Below the pieces are notes generated by a model. The model saw only the letters and a list, made by a program, of their open reading frames with translations, did not search any database and had not been told where the DNA came from. Source: Chloroflexota bacterium (GTDB taxonomy: Bacteria > Chloroflexota > Anaerolineae > Anaerolineales > Anaerolineaceae). Taken from it: a DNA stretch of 64,000 nt. Both the position numbers and the translations under genes were made by a program. Shown one piece after another: positions 36,248 to 44,715 of the stretch (its first letter is position 1; the number at the start of each line of letters is the position of its first letter). The stretch is from the NCBI GenBank assembly GCA_012522475.1, contig JAAYKH010000011.1, positions 1 through 64,000 of the forward strand, given 5' to 3'.

Positions 36248-37492
36248 ATGAAATCAGATCTTCAAAACTATCTTGCACAACAACAAGCTGATGCCCTATG
36301 GGTCACTGGCCCGGCGCAGCACAATCCTTTTATGATGTATCTAACCGGCGGGGGACATATAACGCAGGCGGATCTCATCCTCCCCGTTGGAGGCGAACCC
36401 TTGCTTTGCCATGCCCCGATGGAACGTGATGAGGCTGCAAAAACAGGCCTGAACACCCTCAGCTACAGCAAATACCCCATTAAAGAACGGCTGGCACAAG
36501 CTGAAGGCGATCGCCTAACTGCCCATGCTTTGCTCTACAAGTCCATTTTTGAAGAGGTCGGGCTGACCGCCGGCAAAGTTATCCTCTATGGGTTGACTGA
36601 TGCCGGGAAAATGCTCTCCACCGTCAACAAACTCCAGGATCTATTGCCTGGTTTATCTTTCCATGGCGACCACAATGACGCCATCCTTTTACAAGCCATG
36701 GCGACCAAAGACGCCGATGAGATTGAGCGCATCCGAAAAATGGCAGGTGTGGTCATCGAGGTTGTCTCACGTGTGGCAGAATTCCTCACCAGTCACCAGG
36801 TGAGCAACAATTTGCTAATGAAAGAGATTGGCGAGCCTTTGTTGCTTGGTGAGGTCAAAGCTAATATTAATCTCTGGCTGGCGGAACTGGGCGCTGAAAA
36901 CCCCAACGACACCATATTTGCCATCGGCCGCGATGCCGGTGTACCCCACAGCAGCGGCAATCCTACGGATCCCATGGCCCTTGGGCAGACCATCGTTTTT
37001 GATATCTTCCCTTGTGAGAAGGGCGGAGGGTACTTCTACGATTTCACCCGCACCTGGTGCCTGGGATATGCCCCGGATGAAGCCCAGGCCCTATACGACC
37101 AGGTCAAATCTGTTTACGACCAAGTGACCTCAGAACTGAAAACCGATGTGAATGCAGCTCATTATCAAGATCGCGCTTGTGATCTGTTTGAAGCAATGGG
37201 CCACAGCACGATCCGGCAAGACCCGACGATTGAATCGGGCTATGTTCACTCATTGGGGCACGGGCTGGGCCTGCATATTCATGAAAAACCCTGGTTCAGC
37301 CAAAAGAACGACCCCACCAACATCCTGGCGCCGGGTTCGGTTTTCACCATTGAGCCCGGGCTGTATTATCCTGAAAAAGGTTTGGGTGTTCGGTTGGAAG
37401 ATTCCTATTATGTCACGCCCTCGGGAAAATTTGAGAAGTTTATCGACTACCCCATGGAGTTATGCTTATCGATGGGTAAAAAGAAAAGGTAA
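36248..37492 (+). CDS. M24-family Xaa-Pro aminopeptidase-like metallopeptidase
   Basis: A 414-residue pita-bread-fold protein. The N-terminal creatinase-like domain spans about 1-160 and the catalytic domain about 165-414. Metal ligands fit: FDIFPCEKGGGYFYDFTRTW (D...D, about 252-272), SLGHGLGLHIHE (H, about 336) and FTIEPGLYYPEKGLGVRLED (E and E, about 370-385). This matches proline-specific aminopeptidases/dipeptidases (PepP/PepQ). Substrate not fixed. It ends 6 bp before tsaD and is probably cotranscribed with it. Confidence 0.9.
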   Translation: MKSDLQNYLAQQQADALWVTGPAQHNPFMMYLTGGGHITQADLILPVGGEPLLCHAPMERDEAAKTGLNTLSYSKYPIKERLAQAEGDRLTAHALLYKSIFEEVGLTAGKVILYGLTDAGKMLSTVNKLQDLLPGLSFHGDHNDAILLQAMATKDADEIERIRKMAGVVIEVVSRVAEFLTSHQVSNNLLMKEIGEPLLLGEVKANINLWLAELGAENPNDTIFAIGRDAGVPHSSGNPTDPMALGQTIVFDIFPCEKGGGYFYDFTRTWCLGYAPDEAQALYDQVKSVYDQVTSELKTDVNAAHYQDRACDLFEAMGHSTIRQDPTIESGYVHSLGHGLGLHIHEKPWFSQKNDPTNILAPGSVFTIEPGLYYPEKGLGVRLEDSYYVTPSGKFEKFIDYPMELCLSMGKKKR

Positions 37493-37498
37493 GCGCTT

Positions 37499-38524
37499 AT
37501 GTCTCTGCCACCAGCACGTATCCTTGGTATCGAAACCTCCTGCGATGAAACCGCCGCTGCCGTCGTCAGTGACGGTCGTGTCGTTAAATCCAATGTGGTC
37601 GCCAGCCAAATCGACCTGCACGCACAATATGGTGGCGTGTTCCCCGAACTGGCCTCGCGTGAACACGTCAAAGTCATCGATGTCGTCGTCAGCGAGGCAT
37701 TACGTCAGGCGCATGTTAACCCCCAGGAAATTGATGCCATCGCCGTCACGCAGGGACCGGGGTTGGCTGGATCGCTGGTAGTGGGTCTCAACTTTGCCAA
37801 AGGCCTGGCGCTCGCTTCCGGTAAGCCCCTGATCGGCATCAATCACCTGGAAGGTCACATTTATTCTGCCTGGCTGAATCCAACCAACACTGCAACCCAT
37901 CAACCGCCCCGGTTTCCATTGCTGGCGTTGCTGGTTTCCGGCGGGCATAGCGAACTAATTCTGATGACAGACCACCTCACCTATCAACGTTTGGGCGGCA
38001 CACTGGATGACGCCGCTGGTGAGGCTTTTGACAAAATCGCTCGCTTGCTCGATTTACCCTATCCTGGCGGGCCTTCCGTCCAGGAAGCCAGCGCTGCAGG
38101 GAAAGATACAGCCTTTGCTTTTCCTAAAGCCATGCTGGAAGATAGCTGGGATTTCTCGTTCAGCGGCGTAAAAACAGCCGTCCTCCGAACCGTTGAAGCC
38201 CTGCAGGAAGAGGGACGTCCGCTGCCTGTTGAGGATTTAGCCGCCAGCTTCCAGGCGGCGGTAATCGATGTTTTGGTGGAAAAAACTCTTCTGGCCGCCC
38301 AGGAACACAAGGTGCGAGAAATCATCGTCGCCGGGGGTGTTTCTGCCAATCAGCGCCTGCGTGAAAAATTCCTGGCCGAAAGCAAGCATCCGGTGCACAT
38401 TCCACCCCTCTTTTTATGCACAGACAACGCCGCCATGATTGCCGGCGCAGGCTATTTTCATTATGTCAAAGACGACTTCAGTCCCTTTGATATCGATGCC
38501 CTGCCGACCTGGCCGCTTTCTTAA
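37499..38524 (+). CDS. tsaD: tRNA t6A threonylcarbamoyltransferase subunit TsaD
   Basis: A 341-residue ASKHA-fold enzyme that transfers threonylcarbamoyl to A37 of ANN-decoding tRNAs. Signatures are GIETSCDETAAAVV at the N-terminus, the metal-binding NHLEGHIYS (about residues 117-125), VSGGHSELI (about 146) and late CTDNAAMIAGAGYF. Length is standard. Its substrate-making partner tsaC is at 22250. RBS ggtaag-type before ATG. tsaB and tsaE are not in the window. Confidence 0.97.
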   Translation: MSLPPARILGIETSCDETAAAVVSDGRVVKSNVVASQIDLHAQYGGVFPELASREHVKVIDVVVSEALRQAHVNPQEIDAIAVTQGPGLAGSLVVGLNFAKGLALASGKPLIGINHLEGHIYSAWLNPTNTATHQPPRFPLLALLVSGGHSELILMTDHLTYQRLGGTLDDAAGEAFDKIARLLDLPYPGGPSVQEASAAGKDTAFAFPKAMLEDSWDFSFSGVKTAVLRTVEALQEEGRPLPVEDLAASFQAAVIDVLVEKTLLAAQEHKVREIIVAGGVSANQRLREKFLAESKHPVHIPPLFLCTDNAAMIAGAGYFHYVKDDFSPFDIDALPTWPLS

Positions 38525-38562
38525 CATCGCAAGATGTAACCAATTAACTGTTCAATCATCCA

Positions 38563-39168
38563 ATGAGTAATTCTAACAACGCCGAAGCTATTGATCTGGC
38601 TGCTTTACAACGCAAGGACAAACGCGCCTTTGCCCAATTGGTGGCTGCATATTCAGATAAAATCTACCGGCTGGGACTGAAGATGCTCGCTAATGAACAG
38701 GATGCTGAAGACGTGCTGCAAGAGACCTTTCTAAAAGCCTACCATCATATTGAAACCTTTGAAGGTCGCTCAAAGGTATCAACGTGGCTTTATCGCATTG
38801 CTGTTAATGAATCCCTCATGTTGATTAGAAAGCGCAAGCCCACACACGTCAATCTGGCTGACGGGATTGAAACCGTCGAGGGTGAGGTCATACCCAAACA
38901 GATTGTCGATTGGTGCTGTTTGCCGGAGCAAGAACTCATGAGCAAGGAAACCTACCGGATCATCAATAAAGGCATCCAATCCCTATCGGATGCTAACCGG
39001 GCGGCTTTCCTCCTGCGAGATATCGAAGGGCTCTCAACCCGGGAAGCTGCCGAAGTGCTTCAGATCAGCGAATCGGCGCTCAAGATCCGCTTGATGCGCG
39101 CCCGCCTGACGCTGCGTGAGGCCCTCACCGAGTATTTCGCTGGCAAAATACCGGGGACCGCCCGATGA
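38563..39168 (+). CDS. ECF-type RNA polymerase sigma factor
   Basis: A 201-residue sigma-70-family regulator. Region 2 reads FAQLVAAYSDKIYRLGLKML...DAEDVLQETFLKAYHHIETFEGRSKVSTWLYRIAVNESL (about residues 20-90), the RpoE-like core-binding and -10 motif. Region 4 is RAAFLLRDIEGLSTREAAEVLQISESALKIRLMRARLTLRE (about 145-185), the -35 HTH. A linker with several Cys (DWCCLPEQE) lies between. The next gene, its likely anti-sigma factor, overlaps by 4 bp (ATGA). No Shine-Dalgarno is obvious at the start. Confidence 0.93.
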   Translation: MSNSNNAEAIDLAALQRKDKRAFAQLVAAYSDKIYRLGLKMLANEQDAEDVLQETFLKAYHHIETFEGRSKVSTWLYRIAVNESLMLIRKRKPTHVNLADGIETVEGEVIPKQIVDWCCLPEQELMSKETYRIINKGIQSLSDANRAAFLLRDIEGLSTREAAEVLQISESALKIRLMRARLTLREALTEYFAGKIPGTAR

Positions 39169-39434
39169 ACAAGCATCTGCTCAGCGGCTGCCAGGAAATA
39201 ATAAAACACATCAACGCCTATATCGACGGCGAATTAGATTCATCGCAGTGCGCACAGCTTGAAGCTCATATCGACGCCTGTACAGATTGCCAGATTGTAT
39301 TTAACACTTTGAAAAAAACTATTCAGCTCTGCCAGGGTGATCGCGAGCAGATCTCCCTGCCGCCGGAGGTCCGTCAGCGCCTCCTGGACAGTTTGGGCTT
39401 AGGTGATGAAAATGACGACAAAGATGCACAATAA
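39165..39434 (+). CDS. Zinc-finger anti-sigma factor (zf-HC2 type)
   Basis: An 89-residue protein with the HxxxCxxC zinc signature H-I-D-A-C-T-D-C (about 41-48) and an upstream Cys/His (LSGCQEIIKH). This is the anti-sigma-domain layout of RsrA/ChrR-like and zf-HC2 proteins, with no membrane segment, so it is a soluble type. Overlap with the sigma-factor gene by ATGA indicates coupled translation. Such soluble zinc anti-sigmas often sense redox or metal stress; that role is inferred. Confidence 0.88.
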   Translation: MNKHLLSGCQEIIKHINAYIDGELDSSQCAQLEAHIDACTDCQIVFNTLKKTIQLCQGDREQISLPPEVRQRLLDSLGLGDENDDKDAQ

Positions 39435-39624
39435 TGGACATCCAACTGGCTCACAACCCGGCCAGCAGAAAGAAAACAAAGACACGCATTGCAAAACTTA
39501 TGCACTCCGGTTTCGCACCGATATGATCTGCCCACGCTGCCAATCTGAAAAACTGGATTACAACAGCATGTTACAGCGCGTCTGTCCCCGGTGCGGCATC
39601 GTTGAAACCGGGGCGTTTACCTGA
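39424..39624 (+). CDS. Small zinc-ribbon protein
   Basis: The C-terminal 34 residues are MICPRCQSEKLDYNSMLQRVCPRCGIVETGAFT, a two-CxxC zinc ribbon. The start is uncertain: ATG 39424 (overlaps the anti-sigma stop) gives 66 residues with an Asn/Gln-rich N-terminus, ATG 39523 gives only the ribbon. Neither has a clear RBS; translation may be coupled to the gene before it. Its position directly after the sigma/anti-sigma pair suggests a joint operon. Function unknown. Confidence 0.6.
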   Translation: MHNNGHPTGSQPGQQKENKDTHCKTYALRFRTDMICPRCQSEKLDYNSMLQRVCPRCGIVETGAFT

Positions 39625-39667
39625 TAACACAATAACCTCCGGTGGAGGTTAGAAAGGTACTTAAGCT

Positions 39668-40090
39668 ATGGAAAGTAAAGTCGTTTGGAATGGGGGTCTG
39701 ACTTTCACCGGTAGTTCGGATTCAGGCATCCAGATTCCTCTGGATACCATTCCTGCGCTTGGCGGGTCAGAAGAGAGTCTACGACCACTGCAGTTATTTG
39801 CAATTGGGCTGGTTGGCTGCACCGGTATGGACGTGATTTCGATCCTGCAAAAAAAGCGTCAGGAGGTCACCGCTTTCGAAGTCAGTGCACAAATTCAAAG
39901 AGCTGAAGATCACCCCAAAGTCTTCACAAAAATCCTTCTTGAGTATAAAGTGACGGGAAAAAATTTGGATCTCAAAGCCATTGAACGTGCGGTAGAGCTT
40001 TCCGAAACCCGCTATTGCCCTGCTCAGGCCATGCTCGAAAAAACAGCCGAAATCAGCAGTAAAATCACCCTCATCGCAGCAGAAGATTAG
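39668..40090 (+). CDS. OsmC/Ohr family protein
   Basis: A 140-residue thiol peroxidase-fold protein. The two conserved Cys appear in VGCTGMDVISIL (about residue 55) and ETRYCPAQAML (about 117), the spacing seen in OsmC/YhfA-type proteins. LRPLQLFAIGLVGCTG is the usual lead-in. Family members reduce organic hydroperoxides or act as general thiol proteins; which one is not decided. GGAGG precedes the start by about 15-20 bp. It follows the sigma-factor operon and fits an oxidative-stress theme. Confidence 0.9.
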   Translation: MESKVVWNGGLTFTGSSDSGIQIPLDTIPALGGSEESLRPLQLFAIGLVGCTGMDVISILQKKRQEVTAFEVSAQIQRAEDHPKVFTKILLEYKVTGKNLDLKAIERAVELSETRYCPAQAMLEKTAEISSKITLIAAED

Positions 40091-40138
40091 AACGTCACTC
40101 TTCGGTGCCGCTATAATAAATCGAACCGCTTTTTCAAC

Positions 40139-41458
40139 CTAGCCTGATTCATCGTGGTCGGGAATGAGCTTTTCAACCTCCCGTAAGGGTGTAATCCGGT
40201 ATGCAACCAGACTTACAACCGCAATCAAAATCCCGCTCAATAGCATGATCAGGGACATCCCTCCGCCAGGTTCTGAGCCAAATATCGAACTCAACAGGAG
40301 GGTCAGCCAGCTTTTCGGTGCCTGCAAGGCTGGCTCAAAAACCTGGTCTGCCAGGGGGCCTGCGATAGCCATAGATATTGGCGCTGTGATCTGGGCAATG
40401 AAGCGCCGCACCGAGAATACCCGGCCCTGAACTTCAGGCGCGACCTTCAATTGCCAGATAGCCTGGTTGGATCCATTGATGATAGGCAACATAAACAACA
40501 TCACAAAATGCCCGGCCAGCCAGTAAGGCACTGCCCTGCCCAGCCCAACCATCCCCAATCCGAACAATCCGCTCACCATCCACCCAACAATCACCCCGTT
40601 GATCTTCTTTTTTGCGCCGCCCCAGGCTGTCAGAACCAATCCGCCCAGCAGCCCACCGATTGCACCGGCGGATTGCACAGAACCAAGGATAGTAGCATTG
40701 CCACTGGTGCTTGCCAGCACCATGGGCGTCAGCAATGTATAACCCACCGTGAAAAACAGGTTCCCCATAAAGAACATCAATTGCAGGTACAGCAGGCTGG
40801 GTCGATCAAACAGATAGCGAAATCCATAGACAAGCTCCCCTATGAAGGCGCCTTTGGTGTGGCCCCTGTGCTTCTTTTTCGGCTCAGGAATGATGACAAC
40901 CATCAGCAATAACAAAGCGACTGCCAGAGTCACTAGGTCGATGATGATAATGCCGCTGATGCTGATCAGCGGCAACAAAAAGCCCGCCAATATGGGCGCG
41001 AAGATCCCAACACCCGATTCTGCCATAGAGATCATCCCACTGGTGCGGGCATAATGCTTTTTGGGCACCATCAGGCTGATTGCGGCTGAATAAGCCGGCC
41101 ATTGAAAGGCGCCAAAGAGCCCCCCCACAAGACCCGTCAAGTACAGGTGCCAGATTTGCAGGCGGTCGGAAAGCAATAAAACCAGGATGACCACCGTTAC
41201 CACGCCCGCGCCGATATCGCTCAGCGCCATTACCAGTTTCCGGTTCCAGCGATCCACCAGCACGCCGGCAAACGGGGAAAAAACGATCAATGGTGCAAAG
41301 GTGAAAAAACCGATCATCGCCAGCGGTGTCGCCTGGCCGGTCTTTCCCCAGGCCCAGATACCCATGGCAAAATGGGTCATCTGCGAGCCAATCATGGAAA
41401 ACAATTGTCCGACCCAAACCAGGATAAAACCGCGTAAACTGTCTAGTTTTGATGCCAT
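40139..41458 (-). CDS. MFS permease, paralogue of the one at 22928
   Basis: A 439-residue transporter with about 12 membrane segments. Motif A reads GVLVDRWNRKLVMALSD. The opening FILVWVGQLFSMIGSQMTHFAMGIWAWGKTGQATPLAMIGFF runs parallel to the other MFS gene in this window (IIWLGQLGSMIGSGLIGF), so the two are paralogues. ATG 41458 is preferred over the upstream GTG 41464; both have weak RBS. Substrate unknown. Confidence 0.9.
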   Translation of the reverse strand: MASKLDSLRGFILVWVGQLFSMIGSQMTHFAMGIWAWGKTGQATPLAMIGFFTFAPLIVFSPFAGVLVDRWNRKLVMALSDIGAGVVTVVILVLLLSDRLQIWHLYLTGLVGGLFGAFQWPAYSAAISLMVPKKHYARTSGMISMAESGVGIFAPILAGFLLPLISISGIIIIDLVTLAVALLLLMVVIIPEPKKKHRGHTKGAFIGELVYGFRYLFDRPSLLYLQLMFFMGNLFFTVGYTLLTPMVLASTSGNATILGSVQSAGAIGGLLGGLVLTAWGGAKKKINGVIVGWMVSGLFGLGMVGLGRAVPYWLAGHFVMLFMLPIINGSNQAIWQLKVAPEVQGRVFSVRRFIAQITAPISMAIAGPLADQVFEPALQAPKSWLTLLLSSIFGSEPGGGMSLIMLLSGILIAVVSLVAYRITPLREVEKLIPDHDESG

Positions 41459-41656
41459 AAGCACACACTTTCTGATTTAATTTCTATTTTCGCATCAAAC
41501 GATAATTATGCTCACAAACCCTTCATCCCCGCCCTCAGGAGATTTAAGTCATTGGAGGTTTTCATGTCAGTTAACGTCTTGTGCAAAGACAGATCGTCAT
41601 GTATTATAAACCACGAATAAATTGAAAACTTTCGTAAGTTCAACATCCGATCATTA

Positions 41657-41751
41657 GGGTGGGTTGGCGAAAGGTTAATAAACTAAGACCAATTTAAATC
41701 GATCAAACTCCGCTGGCTTCCTCACCAACCCATCTTACGGCTACCTTCGCC
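41657..41751. repeat. Imperfect inverted repeat in an intergenic gap
   Basis: GGGTGGGTTGGCGAAAGGTT (41657-41676) is echoed in reverse complement by CTCACCAACCCATC (41721-41734) and TACCTTCGCC (41742-41751). It may be a decayed insertion or a folded leader. The rest of the 348-bp gap 41459-41806 holds no gene I can see. Confidence 0.4.
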
Positions 41752-41806
41752 AGAATGCGTTCAACAGGCGTTATTAACGGGTAAAATTAGGTTGATTGAG
41801 GTCAAT

Positions 41807-43300
41807 ATGACGAATTATAAACCTACACGAAAGCTTGTATTGCTCCTGTGTGCTGTTTGCCTGCTGGCGGCTTGTTCTCCCCCCCAAGAGGAGATTCCAA
41901 CGCCCACACCAAGCATAACCCCGACGGCAACAGCAACGGCCACCTTAACACCGACACCAGTACCATCACCGACGCCCACACCCCTGCCGCTTGACGGCAA
42001 ACAGACGCAGTACCGCATTGATGCCACCATCAATTATTACAACCGTTTTATCTCGGTCACCAGTCAGTCAATCTTCACCAATAAAACCAATGTGCCTATC
42101 GATGAAATGGTGTTCATTGTCTATCCCACCATCTTCCAATCGATATTCATGCGCTCTGTTAAACTCGGTGACGGTACACCTGTCGACGATTACCGTTGGG
42201 AGGGTCACCACATGGTCATCCCCCTCGAAACGCCTCTGCAACCCGGTGAGCAAATCACCATAACGCACGACTTCGAGCTCTATATGCCCGACCGGACGGG
42301 CGTCTTCGGGCAAACCGGTCGCCAATTGCTCCTCTCTTACTGGTACCCCACCATCCCACCTTTTGATGAGCAGCAGGGTTGGCTGGCCTATGATGTTTCG
42401 CTGGTCAACAGTATGTTCGTGGGCGAACATCAGGTATTCGAATCGGCTGATTATGACGTAACCATTAAATTTACCGATCGGGCGGAAAATATGGTCATCG
42501 CTGCTGGGGCTATGCCCGTTTTTGAAGATGACAGTTACCGCATCTCACTCCCCCTGGGGCGCACCTTTGTTCTGGCGATCAGCGACTCTTACAAAATCAT
42601 CACCCGCGAGGTTGACGGCGTTCAAATCAGGGGGTTTTCATTGCCCGAAGTGGTCGAATCCTCTGAGGTTGCTGTCGATCTGGCTGAAAAAGCCTTGCGC
42701 CTGTATTCTGAGCTATTCGGGCCCTACGAGCGGGATGTGCTCAGCGTCGTCCAGGCAGACATGGGCATCAACATGGAGTTTGACGGCCTGATCCTGATCC
42801 AAAGCAGTTTTTACTGGCTCTACCGCGATCCACCCCGTTCAGATTTGCATATCATCGTCCCCCACGAGGTTTTGCATCAATGGTTCTTCAGCCTGGTAGG
42901 CAATAACCAGGCCATGGAACCCTGGCTGGATGAAGCCATCGCCACCTATGCTGAAGCTCTTTTTTACGAGCGCTATTTCCCTGAAGACCTGGAATGGTGG
43001 TGGGATACACGCGTGCATGCACATTTACCTGCTGGCAGTATTGATACGTCGATCTACATCGCGGGCGGTGTGCCAGAGTACTTCAACCGCGCCTATCGCC
43101 GTGGCGCGTTATTCTATCGTGATCTGCGAGAAGCGATCGGTGATGAAATCTTTTTCAGCTTTTTACTTGACTACGCCCAATCGCATCGTTACAAAATTGC
43201 CACAGGAGAAGGTTTTTTCAACACACTTAATCAACATACAAATGCCGATTATTCGACCGTCATTGAAGAATATTTTACAAATCCACCCGGTGCGCCATAA
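41807..43300 (+). CDS. M1-family (gluzincin) metallopeptidase lipoprotein
   Basis: A 497-residue lipoprotein. ATG 41807 (aggtcaat upstream) gives MTNYKPTRKLVLLLCAVCLLAAC with a lipobox. A long Thr/Pro linker (TPTPSITPTATATATLTPTPVPSPTPTPLP) follows. The catalytic zinc site is PHEVLHQWFF (H-E-x-x-H, about 345) with the third ligand Glu 18 residues on in DEAIATYAEAL, as in aminopeptidase N-like enzymes. An N-terminal M1-like beta domain (RIDATINYYNRF...) is present. The classical GAMEN exopeptidase motif appears changed to INMEFDGLI (M-E-F). The enzyme probably works outside the membrane on peptides. Confidence 0.88.
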   Translation: MTNYKPTRKLVLLLCAVCLLAACSPPQEEIPTPTPSITPTATATATLTPTPVPSPTPTPLPLDGKQTQYRIDATINYYNRFISVTSQSIFTNKTNVPIDEMVFIVYPTIFQSIFMRSVKLGDGTPVDDYRWEGHHMVIPLETPLQPGEQITITHDFELYMPDRTGVFGQTGRQLLLSYWYPTIPPFDEQQGWLAYDVSLVNSMFVGEHQVFESADYDVTIKFTDRAENMVIAAGAMPVFEDDSYRISLPLGRTFVLAISDSYKIITREVDGVQIRGFSLPEVVESSEVAVDLAEKALRLYSELFGPYERDVLSVVQADMGINMEFDGLILIQSSFYWLYRDPPRSDLHIIVPHEVLHQWFFSLVGNNQAMEPWLDEAIATYAEALFYERYFPEDLEWWWDTRVHAHLPAGSIDTSIYIAGGVPEYFNRAYRRGALFYRDLREAIGDEIFFSFLLDYAQSHRYKIATGEGFFNTLNQHTNADYSTVIEEYFTNPPGAP

Positions 43301-43354
43301 CCCGGTTTGCATATAAAGGGCCCAAAAAAGCCGATTTATTGATAAGCCCCATGC

Positions 43355-43382
43355 TTGACAAGCATGTTTTTGATGATATGAT
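43355..43382 (+). promoter_or_regulatory. Promoter of the LysM-M23 gene, overlapping a hairpin
   Basis: TTGACA, 16-bp spacer, TATGAT. The start codon is 14 bp past the -10 and lacks an RBS, so the transcript is nearly leaderless. The hairpin CATGCTTG-a-CAAGCATG followed by TTTTT (43350-43371), probably the terminator of the metallopeptidase gene, overlaps the -35. Confidence 0.7.
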
Positions 43383-43396
43383 GCCTAATTAATAAT

Positions 43397-44599
43397 ATGA
43401 CGAACGAAGATCCAAATTCAAAAGAAAACAACCCACTCACGGAGCCTGTTGAGCTTGAAACAACTGCACCTGAAAGCTCTGGTGCCGCTGAACATCAGAC
43501 CGCGGGTTTTGGGTTGCGCTCTTTTTTCAACCGACCAAAGACCATCAAAACAGCCCTGCTGGCAATCACAGGGGTTGTAGCCTTCTTGCTGATTTGGGGG
43601 GTCGGCGCGTTAATTGTGCATGCCACCTTCCCATCACCAGAGCCAACCCCGGTACCCACAACCACCCGACTTGCCCTGCCAGAGGGGCTGGCTACCCCTG
43701 CCTTTTCAGCTGAAAACCAGTTAAGTGGTTTATTGCGCTTGCTTGAACTCCACATTACCCCGGTTGTGGAAGTGGCAAAGCGCTACGAGGTAGAACAATA
43801 TACGGTCCAAAAAGGTGACACCATCTTTGGAATTGCCGAAAAATTTGGTTTAAAGCCTGAAACCGTGCTGTGGGCCAATCGCTATGTAATTGGTGACATT
43901 CCAGACGGGTTAAGTGTTGGCGTTGAATTGTTTATTTTGCCCATGGATGGTGTTTATCACCGCTGGTCTGAAGGAGAGGGATTGAACGGCGTAGCCTCGT
44001 TTTACGGCGTTAGCCCCGATACAATTGTCGATTACCCCGGCAACAACCTGAACAGAGACAGCGTGGGCGATTATGCGAACCCCAACATTCCACCCGGAAC
44101 AATGCTGGTCGTCCCGGGCGGCGAGCGTCCGACCGTCGCCTGGATTGTCCCGCGAGACAATCCCGCCTCTGGCAGTTCCTACCTTGGCCCGGGCGCCTGC
44201 GGCGGCATCCTCTATGGAGATGTTGGTACCGGCACCTTCACCTGGCCAACATCAGAAACCTGGATTTCGGGTTATGAATACAACCCACCTGTTCACAACG
44301 GGCTGGACTTTGCCGGCCATTCTGGTAATCCCATCTTCGCATCCGATTCTGGCGTGATCGTCTATTCCGGCTGGTCAGACCGCGGTTACGGCAACCTGAT
44401 CGTCATCGATCACGACCGTGGCTGGCAGACGTTTTATGCCCACCTTCTGGATGGTTCATTGCTGCCCTGTGGTTCTAATGTGCAAAAAGGACAATTAATC
44501 GCTGCATTGGGGAGTACTGGCATGTCCACCGGCCCCCATCTGCACTTTGAATTGCGACTGAACGGTCTTCCGGTAAACCCCTGGCAATTCCTCAACTAA
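43397..44599 (+). CDS. Membrane-anchored LysM / M23 peptidoglycan endopeptidase
   Basis: A 400-residue cell-wall hydrolase. Residues 1-50 are cytosolic, a membrane anchor is at about 52-75 (TALLAITGVVAFLLIWGVGALIV), a Pro/Thr linker follows. A LysM domain is at about 134-178 (YTVQKGDTIFGIAEKFGL), a second LysM-like stretch follows (YHRWSEGEGLNGVASFYGVSP), then the C-terminal peptidase. M23 motifs are canonical: HNGLDF (H-x-x-x-D), FYAHL and TGPHLHFEL (H-x-H). It cuts peptide cross-links in peptidoglycan. A short-leader promoter drives it. It is convergent with the operon of LysM-M23 paralogues. Confidence 0.93.
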   Translation: MTNEDPNSKENNPLTEPVELETTAPESSGAAEHQTAGFGLRSFFNRPKTIKTALLAITGVVAFLLIWGVGALIVHATFPSPEPTPVPTTTRLALPEGLATPAFSAENQLSGLLRLLELHITPVVEVAKRYEVEQYTVQKGDTIFGIAEKFGLKPETVLWANRYVIGDIPDGLSVGVELFILPMDGVYHRWSEGEGLNGVASFYGVSPDTIVDYPGNNLNRDSVGDYANPNIPPGTMLVVPGGERPTVAWIVPRDNPASGSSYLGPGACGGILYGDVGTGTFTWPTSETWISGYEYNPPVHNGLDFAGHSGNPIFASDSGVIVYSGWSDRGYGNLIVIDHDRGWQTFYAHLLDGSLLPCGSNVQKGQLIAALGSTGMSTGPHLHFELRLNGLPVNPWQFLN

Positions 44600-44715
44600 T
44601 CACTGTAAAAACACACCGTATGAGCACCCCTGGATATTAACTGACCACAAGGTTACTTCCAGAGTTTTACGTGACCCCTTCTAAAAAGGTACTGAGAGTA
44701 TCAGTCCCCTCCAAT

